A stretch of 64,000 bases of DNA, from assembly GCF_017573505.1 (NCBI RefSeq), contig NZ_JAGEOJ010000009.1:124001-188000 (forward strand), in the 5' to 3' direction. A program made the position numbers and the translations under genes. The stretch comes from Actinomadura barringtoniae. Its GTDB lineage: Bacteria; Actinomycetota; Actinomycetes; Streptosporangiales; Streptosporangiaceae. Under the pieces are notes generated by a model. It was not told the DNA's origin, did no database searches, and worked only from the letters and a program-made list of their open reading frames with translations. Below, one piece after another: positions 31,567-39,563 of this stretch. Every line of letters begins with the position of its first letter. Within the stretch, counting starts at the first letter, position 1.

Positions 31567-32890
31567 GAGTGAACGGGTCGCGATCGTCGGGGCCGGGCTG
31601 GCGGGGTGCCTGCTGGCCACGCTGCTAGCGCGGCGCGGCCTGCAGGTGACGGTGTACGAGCGGCGACCTGATCCGCGGGTCGCCGGACCCGAGCGCGGTC
31701 GTTCCATCAACCTGGCCATCTCGGCGCGCGGGCTCGCGGCGCTGGAACAGGTGGGGCTGCGCAAGCAGGCGCTGGAGCGCGCGCTGCCGATGCACGGCCG
31801 GATGGTGCACCCGACGGGCGCCAAGCCGAACTTCCAGCCCTACAGCGCCGACGGCGAACGCCACATCAACTCCATCAGCCGCGCCGAGCTGAACGCCGCG
31901 CTCCTGGACGCGGCCGAGGCGACGCCCGGCGTGACGCTGCGGTTCTCCGAACGCGTGAACGCGGTCGACGCGGGTGCGGGGCTCCTGCACTTCGAGGACT
32001 CCGACCGGACCGAACGCGCCGGGATCGTGCTGGCCAGCGACGGCGCCTACAGCGCGGTCCGCCGGTCGCTGGAGTCCGACGGCGGGTTCGACTGCGACCA
32101 GGACTTCCTGGAGCACGGCTACAAGGAGCTGACCGTCCCGCCGCGCGACGGCGACTTCGCGCTCGATCCCGACGCGCTGCACATCTGGCCGCGCGGCACG
32201 TCGATGATGATCGCGCTGCCCAACCTGGACCGCTCGTTCACCTGCACGCTGTTCTGGCCGAAGGGCGAGCTGGCGGCGCTGGACACGCCCGACAAGGTGG
32301 CCGCCTCCTTCGCCGCGGAGTATCCGGACGTGGCTTCGCTGATGCCCGATCTCGCCGACGACTACGCGCACAACCCGGTCGGGTCGCTGGTCACGGTGCG
32401 GTGCTGGCCGTGGGTGCGCTACGGCGAGGGCGCGATCGTGGCGCTGATCGGCGACGCCGCGCACGCGATCGTGCCGTTCTTCGGCCAGGGCGCCAACTGC
32501 GCGTTCGAGGACTGCATCGAGATCGACCAGTGCCTGGGCGAGACCGACGGCGACTGGGCGCGCGCGCTGTCGCTCTACCAGGAGCGGCGCAAGCCGAACA
32601 CCGACGTCATCGCCGAGATGGCGCTGGACAACTTCATCGAGATGCGCGACCGGGTCAGCTCGCCCGTCTTCCGGCTGCGTCAGGCCGCCCAGCACGCGCT
32701 GGAGCGCCGATCCGGCGGCCGCTACGTCTCGCGGTACGAGCTGGTGTCGTTCTCCACGGTGCCGTACGCCGAGATCCCGGCGCGCGTCCGGCGGCAGAAC
32801 GCGGTGGTCGGCGCCGCGCTGCTCGGCGGCGTGCTGGTGGCGGGCCTGGGCGCGCTGGCGATCAGGCGGTATGCCAGGGTGAAGGGGTGA
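31556..32890 (+). CDS. kmo: Kynurenine 3-monooxygenase
   Basis: 444 residues. A group A FAD monooxygenase that hydroxylates kynurenine with NADPH and O2. It shows the FAD site VAIVGAGLAGCLLATLLARRGL, GRSINLAISARGLAAL, and the second FAD motif IGDAAHAIVPFFGQGANCAFEDC, all as in KMO. The C-terminus has a hydrophobic helix (VVGAALLGGVLVAGLGALAI), matching the membrane-anchored C-terminus of KMO proteins. Coupled to kynA upstream and to a small Cys/His protein downstream. Formamidase and kynureninase are not in the window. Confidence 0.92.
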   Translation: MTPESERVAIVGAGLAGCLLATLLARRGLQVTVYERRPDPRVAGPERGRSINLAISARGLAALEQVGLRKQALERALPMHGRMVHPTGAKPNFQPYSADGERHINSISRAELNAALLDAAEATPGVTLRFSERVNAVDAGAGLLHFEDSDRTERAGIVLASDGAYSAVRRSLESDGGFDCDQDFLEHGYKELTVPPRDGDFALDPDALHIWPRGTSMMIALPNLDRSFTCTLFWPKGELAALDTPDKVAASFAAEYPDVASLMPDLADDYAHNPVGSLVTVRCWPWVRYGEGAIVALIGDAAHAIVPFFGQGANCAFEDCIEIDQCLGETDGDWARALSLYQERRKPNTDVIAEMALDNFIEMRDRVSSPVFRLRQAAQHALERRSGGRYVSRYELVSFSTVPYAEIPARVRRQNAVVGAALLGGVLVAGLGALAIRRYARVKG

Positions 32891-33093
32891 ACGACGAGCT
32901 CCAGTGCTCCGCCAAGGGCTGCCGCGCCGACGCCGTGTGGGCGCTGCGCTGGAACAACCCCAAGATCCACACGCCGGACCGGCGGAAGATCTGGCTGGCC
33001 TGCGACGACCACAAGGAGTCGCTGTCGGCGTTCCTGGACCGGCGCGACTTCCTGCGCGACGTGGTCCCGGTCGCCGACCGCGAGGCGCCCTAG
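32887..33093 (+). CDS. Small Cys/His protein coupled to kmo
   Basis: 68 residues with CSAKGCRADAVWALRWNNPKIH and WLACDDHKESLSAFLDRRDFLRDVVPV. The C-x4-C and C-x2-H spacing suggests a zinc-binding fold. I know this family only as uncharacterised actinobacterial proteins. It starts at GTG 32887 inside the kmo stop (GTGA overlap). Its TAG shares CTAG with the convergent gene. Confidence 0.7.
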   Translation: MNDELQCSAKGCRADAVWALRWNNPKIHTPDRRKIWLACDDHKESLSAFLDRRDFLRDVVPVADREAP

Positions 33094-33329
33094 CCTTCGT
33101 TCTTCTCCGGTTTCCAGCCTTCGGCGAGCGCGGTGATCCTGGCCGCGGTGTCACGCGCGTTCGCGCCCTGGCCGACGGCCACGCCCAGCATGAACGTGGT
33201 CAGCGGCGCGCCGGGGCGGGCGACCCCGTGGGCGACGTCCTTGGCCAGGTCCAGCACCAGGTCACGGTCGACCCGGTCGCGGTCGATGCCCAGTTCGAGG
33301 CAGACCGCCTCGATCCATTCCTCCAGCAC
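33090..33329 (-). CDS. DUF6457-type small protein
   Basis: 79 residues: VLEEWIEAVCLELGIDRDRVDRDLVLDLAKDVAHGVARPGAPLTTFMLGVAVGQG, matching a small actinobacterial family of unknown role that is usually found beside molybdenum-cofactor genes. The GTG at 33329 is chosen because GGGGGAGGA lies just upstream; a longer start at 33365 lacks this. It is probably in one unit with mobA and moaA, which precede it on the same strand. Confidence 0.72.
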   Translation of the reverse strand: MLEEWIEAVCLELGIDRDRVDRDLVLDLAKDVAHGVARPGAPLTTFMLGVAVGQGANARDTAARITALAEGWKPEKNEG

Positions 33330-33375
33330 CGTCGTCCTCCCCCTCGATCGTGCGCAGGGTCCCACTCTGGCACGG

Positions 33376-33951
33376 CTAGGGCCCGGCGAGGCGTTCGGCG
33401 CGCGCCAGCTCCTCGGGGGTGTCGCAGTCGTACCAGGGCTGCCGCTCCCCCGCCGCCGAGGCGAGGGTGACCGGGGCCAGCGGCGCGAGGAGGCCCCGCA
33501 GCGAGGCGCCGTCGTAGCCGTCGAGGGCGGCGGCGAGCCGGTCCGTGCGCCAGGCGCCGGTGAGCCACTGCTCGCGGCCGTCGTCGTCGACCATGACCGC
33601 TCCGGTGCCGCTCACGGCCCGCAGCAGGCGGTCGACGTCGGCGGCGGTGATGAACGGCAGGTCGGCGGCCAGCAGGACCAGCCTGGGCGCGCGCACGCGG
33701 GCCAGGCCCGTGCGCAGCGCCGGAACGGGCCCGGCGCCGGGTGGGTCCTCCCGTACGACGATCACGTTCTCCAGACCGGGACGCTGCGGGCCGACGACCA
33801 CGACCTGCTCCGCGCCGGAGACGGCCTCGACGACGCAGGAGATCAGCGGGCGGCCGCCGACCGGCATCGCCGGCTTGTCCGCGCCGCCGAACCGCCGGGC
33901 CCGGCCGCCGGCCAGGACGACGGCGTCGAAGGAAGCCGCCGGCTCAGCCAC
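33376..33951 (-). CDS. mobA: MobA-like molybdenum cofactor nucleotidyltransferase
   Basis: 191 residues of the NTP-transferase fold: DAVVLAGGRARRFGGADKPAMPVGGRPL with the signature GGRARRFGG-DK, then RLVLLAADLPFI and the metal-binding aspartate. MobA attaches GMP to molybdopterin to make the bis-MGD cofactor of formate dehydrogenase and nitrate reductase. It overlaps the moaA stop by eight bases. Assignment as MobA rather than MocA rests on context. Confidence 0.82.
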   Translation of the reverse strand: MAEPAASFDAVVLAGGRARRFGGADKPAMPVGGRPLISCVVEAVSGAEQVVVVGPQRPGLENVIVVREDPPGAGPVPALRTGLARVRAPRLVLLAADLPFITAADVDRLLRAVSGTGAVMVDDDGREQWLTGAWRTDRLAAALDGYDGASLRGLLAPLAPVTLASAAGERQPWYDCDTPEELARAERLAGP

Positions 33952-34933
33952 CGATCGCCGACATCGGGCGCGCGGGCTGCAGGAACGACGGGTCGTCGAT
34001 CCCGTGACCGGCGCGCTTGGTCCACACGGCCTTGCGCCAGCGGTCGGTGAGCTCGGTGTCGGAGGCGCCCGCGCGCATCCCGTCGCGCAGGTTGGACTCC
34101 TCGGTGGCGAACAGGCAGTTGCGGATCTGCCCGTCGGCGGTCAGCCGCACCCGGTCGCAGGCTCCGCAGAACGGGCGGGTGACCGATCCGATCACGCCGA
34201 CCGTCTCCGGTCCGCCGTTCACGAAGAAGTTCTCGGCGGGCGCGCTGCCGCGCGCCTCCGGCTCGTCGGGAGCGAGGTCGAACTCCTCGCCGAGCAGGGC
34301 CAGGATCTCGTCCGCGCTGATCATGTTCTCGCGGGTCCAGCCGTGCTGGGCGTCCAGCGGCATCTGCTCGATGAACCGCAGCCGGTAGCCGTGCTCCAGG
34401 CAGTAGCGCAGCAGCGGCACCGCCTCGTGGTCGTTGATCCCGCGCATCAGCACCGCGTTGATCTTGATCGGGCCGAGGCCCGCGTCCTTGGCCGCCGCGA
34501 GGCCCTTCAGGACGTCGTCCAGGCGGTCGCGGTGCGCCAGCCGCTTGAAGGTCTCGCGGTCCAGGGTGTCCAGCGAGACGTTCACCCGGTCCAGGCCCGC
34601 CTCGGCCAGCGGCGCCGCCAGCCGGTCCAGCCCGATCCCGTTGGTGGTCAGGGAGATCTCGGGCCGCGGCTCCAGCTCGGCGGTGCGGGCCACGATGGCG
34701 GGCAGGCCGCGGCGCAGCAGCGGCTCGCCGCCGGTGTAGCGGACCTCGGTGATGCCGAGCTCGCGCACGCCCAGCCCGACCAGGCGGATCACCTCGTCGT
34801 CGGTGAGCAGCTCGGGCTTCGGCAGCCAGTCCAGACCCTCGGGCGGCATGCAGTACGAGCACCGCAGGTTGCACCGGTCGGTCAGGGAGACCCGCAGGTC
34901 GGTCGCGGTCCGACCGAAGGTGTCGACCAGCAC
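33944..34933 (-). CDS. moaA: GTP 3',8-cyclase MoaA
   Basis: 329 residues. A radical SAM enzyme carrying out the first step of molybdenum cofactor synthesis with MoaC. The N-terminal cluster ligands are Cys21, Cys25, Cys28 in RCNLRCSYC, followed by RYTGGEPLLRRGL. The C-terminal cluster region reads FCGACDRVRLTADGQIRNCLF. The C-terminus is unusual: instead of the double-glycine end it continues LTDRWRKAVWTKRAGHGIDDPSFLQPARPMSAIGG, which does end in Gly-Gly as required. Start ATG at 34933. Confidence 0.93.
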   Translation of the reverse strand: MLVDTFGRTATDLRVSLTDRCNLRCSYCMPPEGLDWLPKPELLTDDEVIRLVGLGVRELGITEVRYTGGEPLLRRGLPAIVARTAELEPRPEISLTTNGIGLDRLAAPLAEAGLDRVNVSLDTLDRETFKRLAHRDRLDDVLKGLAAAKDAGLGPIKINAVLMRGINDHEAVPLLRYCLEHGYRLRFIEQMPLDAQHGWTRENMISADEILALLGEEFDLAPDEPEARGSAPAENFFVNGGPETVGVIGSVTRPFCGACDRVRLTADGQIRNCLFATEESNLRDGMRAGASDTELTDRWRKAVWTKRAGHGIDDPSFLQPARPMSAIGG

Positions 34934-35120
34934 GGGCGCCCCTTTCTGCCGCTGGACGGCCCCTGTGCGGTTCGCCGCCCGGTATCGGGTGGATCAGTCC
35001 AGCCTATGCCGCCGGTTGACGTTCTGCCGCATCCCGAGAGACGGTATCGGCCACGCCCGAGGGTGGATCCTTTGGCGGATCATCCAATCGATGATCTCAA
35101 CGCTGATGTGGGAGGCGCGC

Positions 35121-35927
35121 GTGACCACGGCACGACACTGGGAGTTCGCCGGGGTGCGCGGCGCCGTCACCGCCCACTCCTGGCCGCACGAGCCGCCGCG
35201 CTACGTGGCCGTCCTCGTGCACGGCTACGGCGAGCACCTGGGCCGGTACGAGCACGTCGCCGCCGTCCTGAACGCGCACGGGGCCGTGGTCTGCGGCCCC
35301 GACCACCAGGGACACGGCCGGTCCGCGGGCGAGCGGGTGCTGATCACCGACTTCGAGGAGGTCGTCACCGACCTCCACACCGTCGTCGAGGCCGCGCACG
35401 TCGACCACCCGGGCGTGCCCGTCGTCATGATCGGCCACTCGATGGGCGGCATGATCGCCGCCCGCTACGCCCAGCGCTACGGGTCCGAGCTGACCGCGCT
35501 GGTGCTCTCGGGCCCCGTCCTCGGCCGCTGGGACGCCCTGGCCGCGCTCCTCGCCCTGGACGAGATCCCCGACATCCCGATCGACACCGACACGCTGTCG
35601 CGCGACCCCGAGGTCGGCAAGGCCTACAGCGCCGACCCGCTGGTCTGGCACGGCCCGTTCAAGCGGCCGACCGTCGAGGCGCTGGACGCCACCGTGCAGG
35701 CGATCAACGCCCACGGCTCGCTCGGCGCGCTGCCGACCCTCTGGGTGCACGGCTCCGACGACCAGCTCGTACCGCTGGACGGGACCCGGACCGGCATCGA
35801 CGCGATCCGCGGCGACGACCTGACCGAGAAGATCTATCCCGAGGCCCGCCACGAGGTCTTCAACGAGACCAACAAGGACGAGGTGCTGGGCGACGTCACG
35901 GCCTTCATCGACCGCAACCTCCCCTAG
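35121..35927 (+). CDS. Alpha/beta hydrolase, monoacylglycerol lipase/lysophospholipase type
   Basis: 268 residues. Family marks are AVLVHGYGEHLGRYEHVAAVLNAHG, GPDHQGHGRSAGER, the elbow GHSMGG (Ser107), Asp213/Asp214 in HGSDDQLVP and His244 in EARHEVFNE. These proteins hydrolyse monoacylglycerols or lysophospholipids. The GTG at 35121 follows GGGAGG with a five-base gap; an upstream ATG at 35091 has none. Its stop shares CTAG with the convergent globin gene. Confidence 0.85.
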   Translation: MTTARHWEFAGVRGAVTAHSWPHEPPRYVAVLVHGYGEHLGRYEHVAAVLNAHGAVVCGPDHQGHGRSAGERVLITDFEEVVTDLHTVVEAAHVDHPGVPVVMIGHSMGGMIAARYAQRYGSELTALVLSGPVLGRWDALAALLALDEIPDIPIDTDTLSRDPEVGKAYSADPLVWHGPFKRPTVEALDATVQAINAHGSLGALPTLWVHGSDDQLVPLDGTRTGIDAIRGDDLTEKIYPEARHEVFNETNKDEVLGDVTAFIDRNLP

Positions 35928-36370
35928 GAGCCGTCCGGCCAGTCCCACTTCGGCACGGTCCGCAGCGGGTGCAGCTCGTCGTCGGCCTCGGCGTGCGAGT
36001 TCTGCTTGGCGACCTGCGTCCCGAACTCGACGTGCGTGCGCAGCGCCTCGCGGAACGGGGCGTCCTTCGGCATGCCCACCTCGTCCGCCGAGGCCAGGTA
36101 GAGCTCCACGAACCGCTGCCGCTGCTCCTCGGTGATCTTCAACCCGCGGTGCACGTCGATCAGGTGCGGCATCCCGCCGAGCTCCTCGGTGAACCGGTCC
36201 GGCCCGCCGAACGCCTCGATCTCGAAGGCGGTCAGGTGCGGCACGTGCTCCGGCTTGCCCGCTCCGAAGAGCGGCTTCAGCAAAGGGTCCGTCAGACAGT
36301 GCCCATAGAAGACGTCCACGAAGTGGTGCCAGGCGTCCTCGCCGCCGCCATGCTCCAAGATCGTAACCAT
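35924..36370 (-). CDS. Truncated haemoglobin (group II type)
   Basis: 148 residues: AWHHFVDVFYGHCLTDPLLKPLFGAG, HVPHLTAFEIEAFGGPDRFTEELGG, HRGLKITEEQRQRFVELYLASADEVGMP. The His in VDVHRGLKIT is the likely proximal haem ligand. Such globins bind O2 or NO and protect against nitrosative or oxygen stress. The ATG at 36370 seems to be the first base or so of the message, because a good promoter sits directly before it and no ribosome binding site exists. Confidence 0.82.
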   Translation of the reverse strand: MVTILEHGGGEDAWHHFVDVFYGHCLTDPLLKPLFGAGKPEHVPHLTAFEIEAFGGPDRFTEELGGMPHLIDVHRGLKITEEQRQRFVELYLASADEVGMPKDAPFREALRTHVEFGTQVAKQNSHAEADDELHPLRTVPKWDWPDGS

Positions 36371-36377
36371 GATTACA

Positions 36378-36405
36378 AAGTTACAGGCCACCCGGGCCCC
36401 GTCAA
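36378..36405 (-). promoter_or_regulatory. Promoter of a leaderless globin message
   Basis: On the reverse strand TTGACG (36405-36400) and TAACTT (36383-36378) are separated by 16 bases. Seven bases later comes the ATG, so transcription starts at about the start codon. GTAAC (36363) and GTTAC (36380) form an inverted repeat over this start and could be an operator. Confidence 0.6.
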
Positions 36406-36488
36406 TGGCAAAAGCCGGACACGAGATCGTTTGTGCCACTATCGTCGCGCTTCGTGTTGGTTTGCTCGCAGAGACCGCCGGAGGAGCG

Positions 36489-36629
36489 ATGAAAGAGATC
36501 GACCTGATGGACCAGGTGGACGCCAATCCCGACGTCCACCGCGCCACCGAACCCGACGAGGAACAGGTGCTGCGCGAGCTCTACGGCGAGCCCGACGCCG
36601 ACGGCGTCTACCGCGGGGAGGGCACCTGA
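36489..36629 (+). CDS. Small acidic protein coupled to CHAP lysin
   Basis: 46 residues, strongly acidic: EIDLMDQVDANPDVHRA then EPDEEQVLRELYGEPD and a YRGEGT end. No signal peptide or membrane segment. I do not recognise the family. GGAGGAG precedes the ATG, and the TGA overlaps the next ATG as TGATG, so it is translated together with the CHAP protein. It may be a partner, inhibitor or targeting peptide of that enzyme; this is inference. Confidence 0.7.
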   Translation: MKEIDLMDQVDANPDVHRATEPDEEQVLRELYGEPDADGVYRGEGT

Positions 36630-37501
36630 TGGTCGAGGGCATCAAGAACGCGTTCAGGCGCATCGGACAGCTGTTCGGCCGACGCGAGCAGCCCGCGGCC
36701 GAGGCCACGGCCGCCGAGCCCACGGCCGCCGAGCCCACGGCCGCTGAGGCCACTGCCGCCGAGCCTGCGGCCGCCGCGGCGCGACAGGGCACCGCCGGGG
36801 ACATGATCGCCCAGGCCCGCAAGTCGCTCGGGATGTCGGGCCGGCCCAACACCATCACGCGCGAGTACGCGGGCCGCCACGGCTCGGAGTTCCTGAAGGC
36901 CAGCTGGTGCGACATGGGGATCACCTACTGGGCCAGGCACTCCGACAACGCCAAGGCCGTGCTCCCCGCCGGCGACCGCGCCTACACCGTCTGGCACGCC
37001 GAGGACTTCCAGAAGATCAAGCGCTGGTACTCCGGCACGACCGCCAACGTGAACAAGGCCAAGCCCGGCGACATCGTCTTCTTCGACTGGGGCAGCACCA
37101 ACTCCGTCGGCGCCATCGACCACGTCGGCATCGTCGAGAAGGCCCTCGGCAACGGCCGCGTCCAGACCATCGAGGCCAACACCTCCGACTCGGTCCGCCG
37201 CCGCGTCCGTTCCTCCAGCGTCATCGCCGGCTACGGCCGCCCCGACTACTCCGGATCGACCTCCAACTGGACGGAGACCATCGTGGACAAGCTCCCCACC
37301 CTCAAGCACGGCGCCAAAGGCGAGCACGTGGAGTCCCTCCAGGGCCTCCTGATGGCCCGCAGCCACCCCGAGATCAAGATCGACGGCACGTTCGGCGACA
37401 GCACCGAGAAGGCCGTCAAGGCCGTCCAGCGCTGGGGCGGCGTCAGCGACGACGGCGTCGTCGGCCCCTCGACCTGGCCGGTCCTCCTGCGCGTCCACTA
37501 G
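36629..37501 (+). CDS. CHAP-domain peptidoglycan hydrolase with peptidoglycan-binding domain
   Basis: 290 residues. A short N-terminal helix (IKNAFRRIGQLFGRREQ) leads into an Ala/Glu/Thr/Pro repeat region (ATAAEPTAAEP, about residues 22-52). The CHAP domain follows (about 55-205) with catalytic Cys94 in ASWCDMGITYWARH and His165 in GAIDHVGIVEK. A PG_binding_1 domain sits at the end (about 225-290). CHAP enzymes cut peptidoglycan amide bonds. There is no signal peptide, which is odd for a wall enzyme and recalls phage endolysins, but no phage genes are nearby. Confidence 0.85.
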   Translation: MVEGIKNAFRRIGQLFGRREQPAAEATAAEPTAAEPTAAEATAAEPAAAAARQGTAGDMIAQARKSLGMSGRPNTITREYAGRHGSEFLKASWCDMGITYWARHSDNAKAVLPAGDRAYTVWHAEDFQKIKRWYSGTTANVNKAKPGDIVFFDWGSTNSVGAIDHVGIVEKALGNGRVQTIEANTSDSVRRRVRSSSVIAGYGRPDYSGSTSNWTETIVDKLPTLKHGAKGEHVESLQGLLMARSHPEIKIDGTFGDSTEKAVKAVQRWGGVSDDGVVGPSTWPVLLRVH

Positions 37502-37518
37502 CAGGAGGACCGCCCCGG

Positions 37519-38712
37519 TCAACCCTTGATGCAGATGAGCTGGCGCAGGTGCGCCACGACCTCGACGAGGTCGGCCTGCGACTCCATCACGGTCTCCAGG
37601 TCCTTGTAGGCCCCCGGAATCTCGTCGAGCACCCCACCGTCCTTGCGGCACTCGACGCCCTTGGTCTGCTCGACCAGGTCCTCCACCGTGAAGGCCTTGC
37701 GCGCCTTGTTCCGGCTCATCTTGCGCCCCGCGCCGTGCGACGCGGAGTTGAACGCGGCCTCGTTCCCCAGGCCTCGCACGATGTAGGTGCCGGTGGCCAT
37801 CGACCCCGGAATGATCCCCAGGTCACCGGCACCGGCACGAATCGCGCCCTTCCGGGTCACCAGGAGCTCCACCCCGTCATAGGTCTCCTCCGCCACATAG
37901 TTGTGGTGGCAGGAGATCACCTCGCCCCACCTGCACCGCTTCTCGCCGAACGCACGGGTCATCACGTTCTGCGCGAGCGCCATCATGACCGCACGGTTAC
38001 GCCGCGCGTAGTCCTGAGCCCAGAACAGATCACGCCGGTAGGCGTCCATCTTCACCGTGCCCGCCAGGAAGACCGCGAGGTCCTTGTCCGGCAGGTCCTG
38101 GTTGTGCGGCAGCTTCCGCGCGGCCTCGACATGGTGCTCCGCGAGCTCCTTGCCGATGTTGCGCGACCCCGAGTGCAGCACGAGCCAGATCGCGCCGTCG
38201 TCGTCGGCGCACAGCTCGATGAAGTGGTTTCCCGAGCCAAGCGAGCCGAGCTGGCTGCGCGCACGGCCGAGCCGGCCGCGGACCGCCGGATGGAGCTCGT
38301 CGAGCTCCTTCCAGAAGTCGTACCAGCCGCGTTCCTTCAGGTTGGGCAGACCCGACGGGTCCACCGCGTCCTTGTGTGAACCGCGGCCGACCGGAATCGC
38401 CTTCTCCAGCTTGCTCCGGAGCTTCGCCAGATCGTCGGGCATGTCCTCGACCGTGAGGCTCGACTTGACCGCGGTCATCCCGCAGCCGATGTCGACCCCG
38501 ACCGCCGCCGGCGACACCGCGTCGCGCATCGCGATCACCGACCCCACCGTCGCGCCCTTGCCGTAGTGAACGTCCGGCATGACCGCCAGGCCTTCGATCC
38601 ACGGCAGCCGCGACACGTTCTGCAGCTGCTCGAGCGCCACGTCCTCGACAGCGCCGGGATCGGTCCACATCCGGATCGGAACGCGGCCGCCCTTGAGCGT
38701 CTGGTACGGCAT
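37519..38712 (-). CDS. rtcB: RtcB family RNA ligase
   Basis: 397 residues. RtcB joins RNA 2',3'-cyclic phosphate or 3'-phosphate ends to 5'-OH using GTP and Mn2+. Metal and guanylate motifs are present: MPDVHYGKGATVGSV, VGVDIGCGMTAV (Cys ligand), LGSGNHFIEL, LHSGSRNIG, ISCHHNYV and the nucleophile His in NSASHGAGRKMSR. The ATG at 38712 has AAGGAG six bases before it; a GTG directly upstream is less likely. No archease or RtcR regulator is adjacent. It is convergent with the CHAP gene. Confidence 0.92.
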   Translation of the reverse strand: MPYQTLKGGRVPIRMWTDPGAVEDVALEQLQNVSRLPWIEGLAVMPDVHYGKGATVGSVIAMRDAVSPAAVGVDIGCGMTAVKSSLTVEDMPDDLAKLRSKLEKAIPVGRGSHKDAVDPSGLPNLKERGWYDFWKELDELHPAVRGRLGRARSQLGSLGSGNHFIELCADDDGAIWLVLHSGSRNIGKELAEHHVEAARKLPHNQDLPDKDLAVFLAGTVKMDAYRRDLFWAQDYARRNRAVMMALAQNVMTRAFGEKRCRWGEVISCHHNYVAEETYDGVELLVTRKGAIRAGAGDLGIIPGSMATGTYIVRGLGNEAAFNSASHGAGRKMSRNKARKAFTVEDLVEQTKGVECRKDGGVLDEIPGAYKDLETVMESQADLVEVVAHLRQLICIKG

Positions 38713-38900
38713 CACCTGCTCCTTTCCGTCGTCTGAGGGATCCGAACCGTGATCTATGACGCCAGAAAGCCGAGACCCGTTTCAAACCATTTTCCCCGCA
38801 CCCGCGGTCTGGAGAAGGCGCGGCCCGACCGGCCCGACCGGCCGGATAGGTTCGCGGGGGTTCGATGCCTGGTCGTGAAGTTCGAGAGTGGACGCCGCAC

Positions 38901-39512
38901 ATGCCTGAAGACCAAGCCAGCGGCATCGAGGACTACGTCGCCGTTTGCCCCGTCACCCCGGATCTGGTCCGCGCAATCGTCGAGCTGGCGGATCTGTCCT
39001 GGGACGACCCGAAGGCCACCGATCAGGCGATGCGTGAGCTCGGCTGGCAGGACGAGGACATGCCGACCGGCGATGGGCGCTTCGTCACCGACCTGGGTCA
39101 TGTGGTGCACGGTGACACCTGCTTCTCTATGCCGTTCTCGCAGTCCTACCAGGTGGGCGGAGAGGTGTGGGGCTACGACGCCTGGGGCTCGCTGCCCGGC
39201 TGGTCGAGCCGCGCGGGTGCCGGCCGCGGGCAGTTCGACGCCCACGTCGACGCGGCCATCGGCCGGTTCGCCGAACGGCTCGGCCCACCGGAGCGCGACG
39301 TCAGGACCGGGGGAAGCGCGGTGTCCACCGGCTCGTACTCGTGGCGGTACGCGGCCTGGCGCCGGGACGGGAACATCCTGGTCATCGGCCAGACCTTCGA
39401 GGGCTTCTCCTACTCGCAGTTCGAGGAGGCCGTCGTCTACATCGGCGCCCTGGCCGCGGACGCGCCGCTCCCGACAGCCGCCGAGTTCCCCGACTTCATG
39501 ATCTGCCGCTGA
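38901..39512 (+). CDS. Hypothetical protein
   Basis: 203 residues, soluble and acidic, no signal peptide. Notable parts are DLVRAIVELADLSWDDPKATDQAMRELGWQ, GDTCFSMPFSQSYQVGGEVWGYDAWGSLPGW and NILVIGQTFEGFSYSQFEEAVVYIGALA. I do not recognise the family; the pattern of a compact alpha/beta domain recalls small immunity-type proteins but nothing decides it. Start uncertain (38865 or 38901). The base composition fits the neighbours. Confidence 0.55.
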   Translation: MPEDQASGIEDYVAVCPVTPDLVRAIVELADLSWDDPKATDQAMRELGWQDEDMPTGDGRFVTDLGHVVHGDTCFSMPFSQSYQVGGEVWGYDAWGSLPGWSSRAGAGRGQFDAHVDAAIGRFAERLGPPERDVRTGGSAVSTGSYSWRYAAWRRDGNILVIGQTFEGFSYSQFEEAVVYIGALAADAPLPTAAEFPDFMICR

Positions 39513-39563
39513 GTTCGCCTGACACCCACCACGCCCATCACGCCCGCCTCGCTCGGATGAGCG

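Noticed and set aside
36629..37501. Prophage or phage-tail island around the CHAP lysin
   Set aside because: Neighbours are housekeeping genes (globin, rtcB) and no capsid, tail, portal, holin or integrase gene is present.
38842..38880. tRNA T-arm at GGGGGTTCGATGCC
   Set aside because: The flanking bases do not pair as a T-stem and no acceptor or anticodon arm can be drawn.
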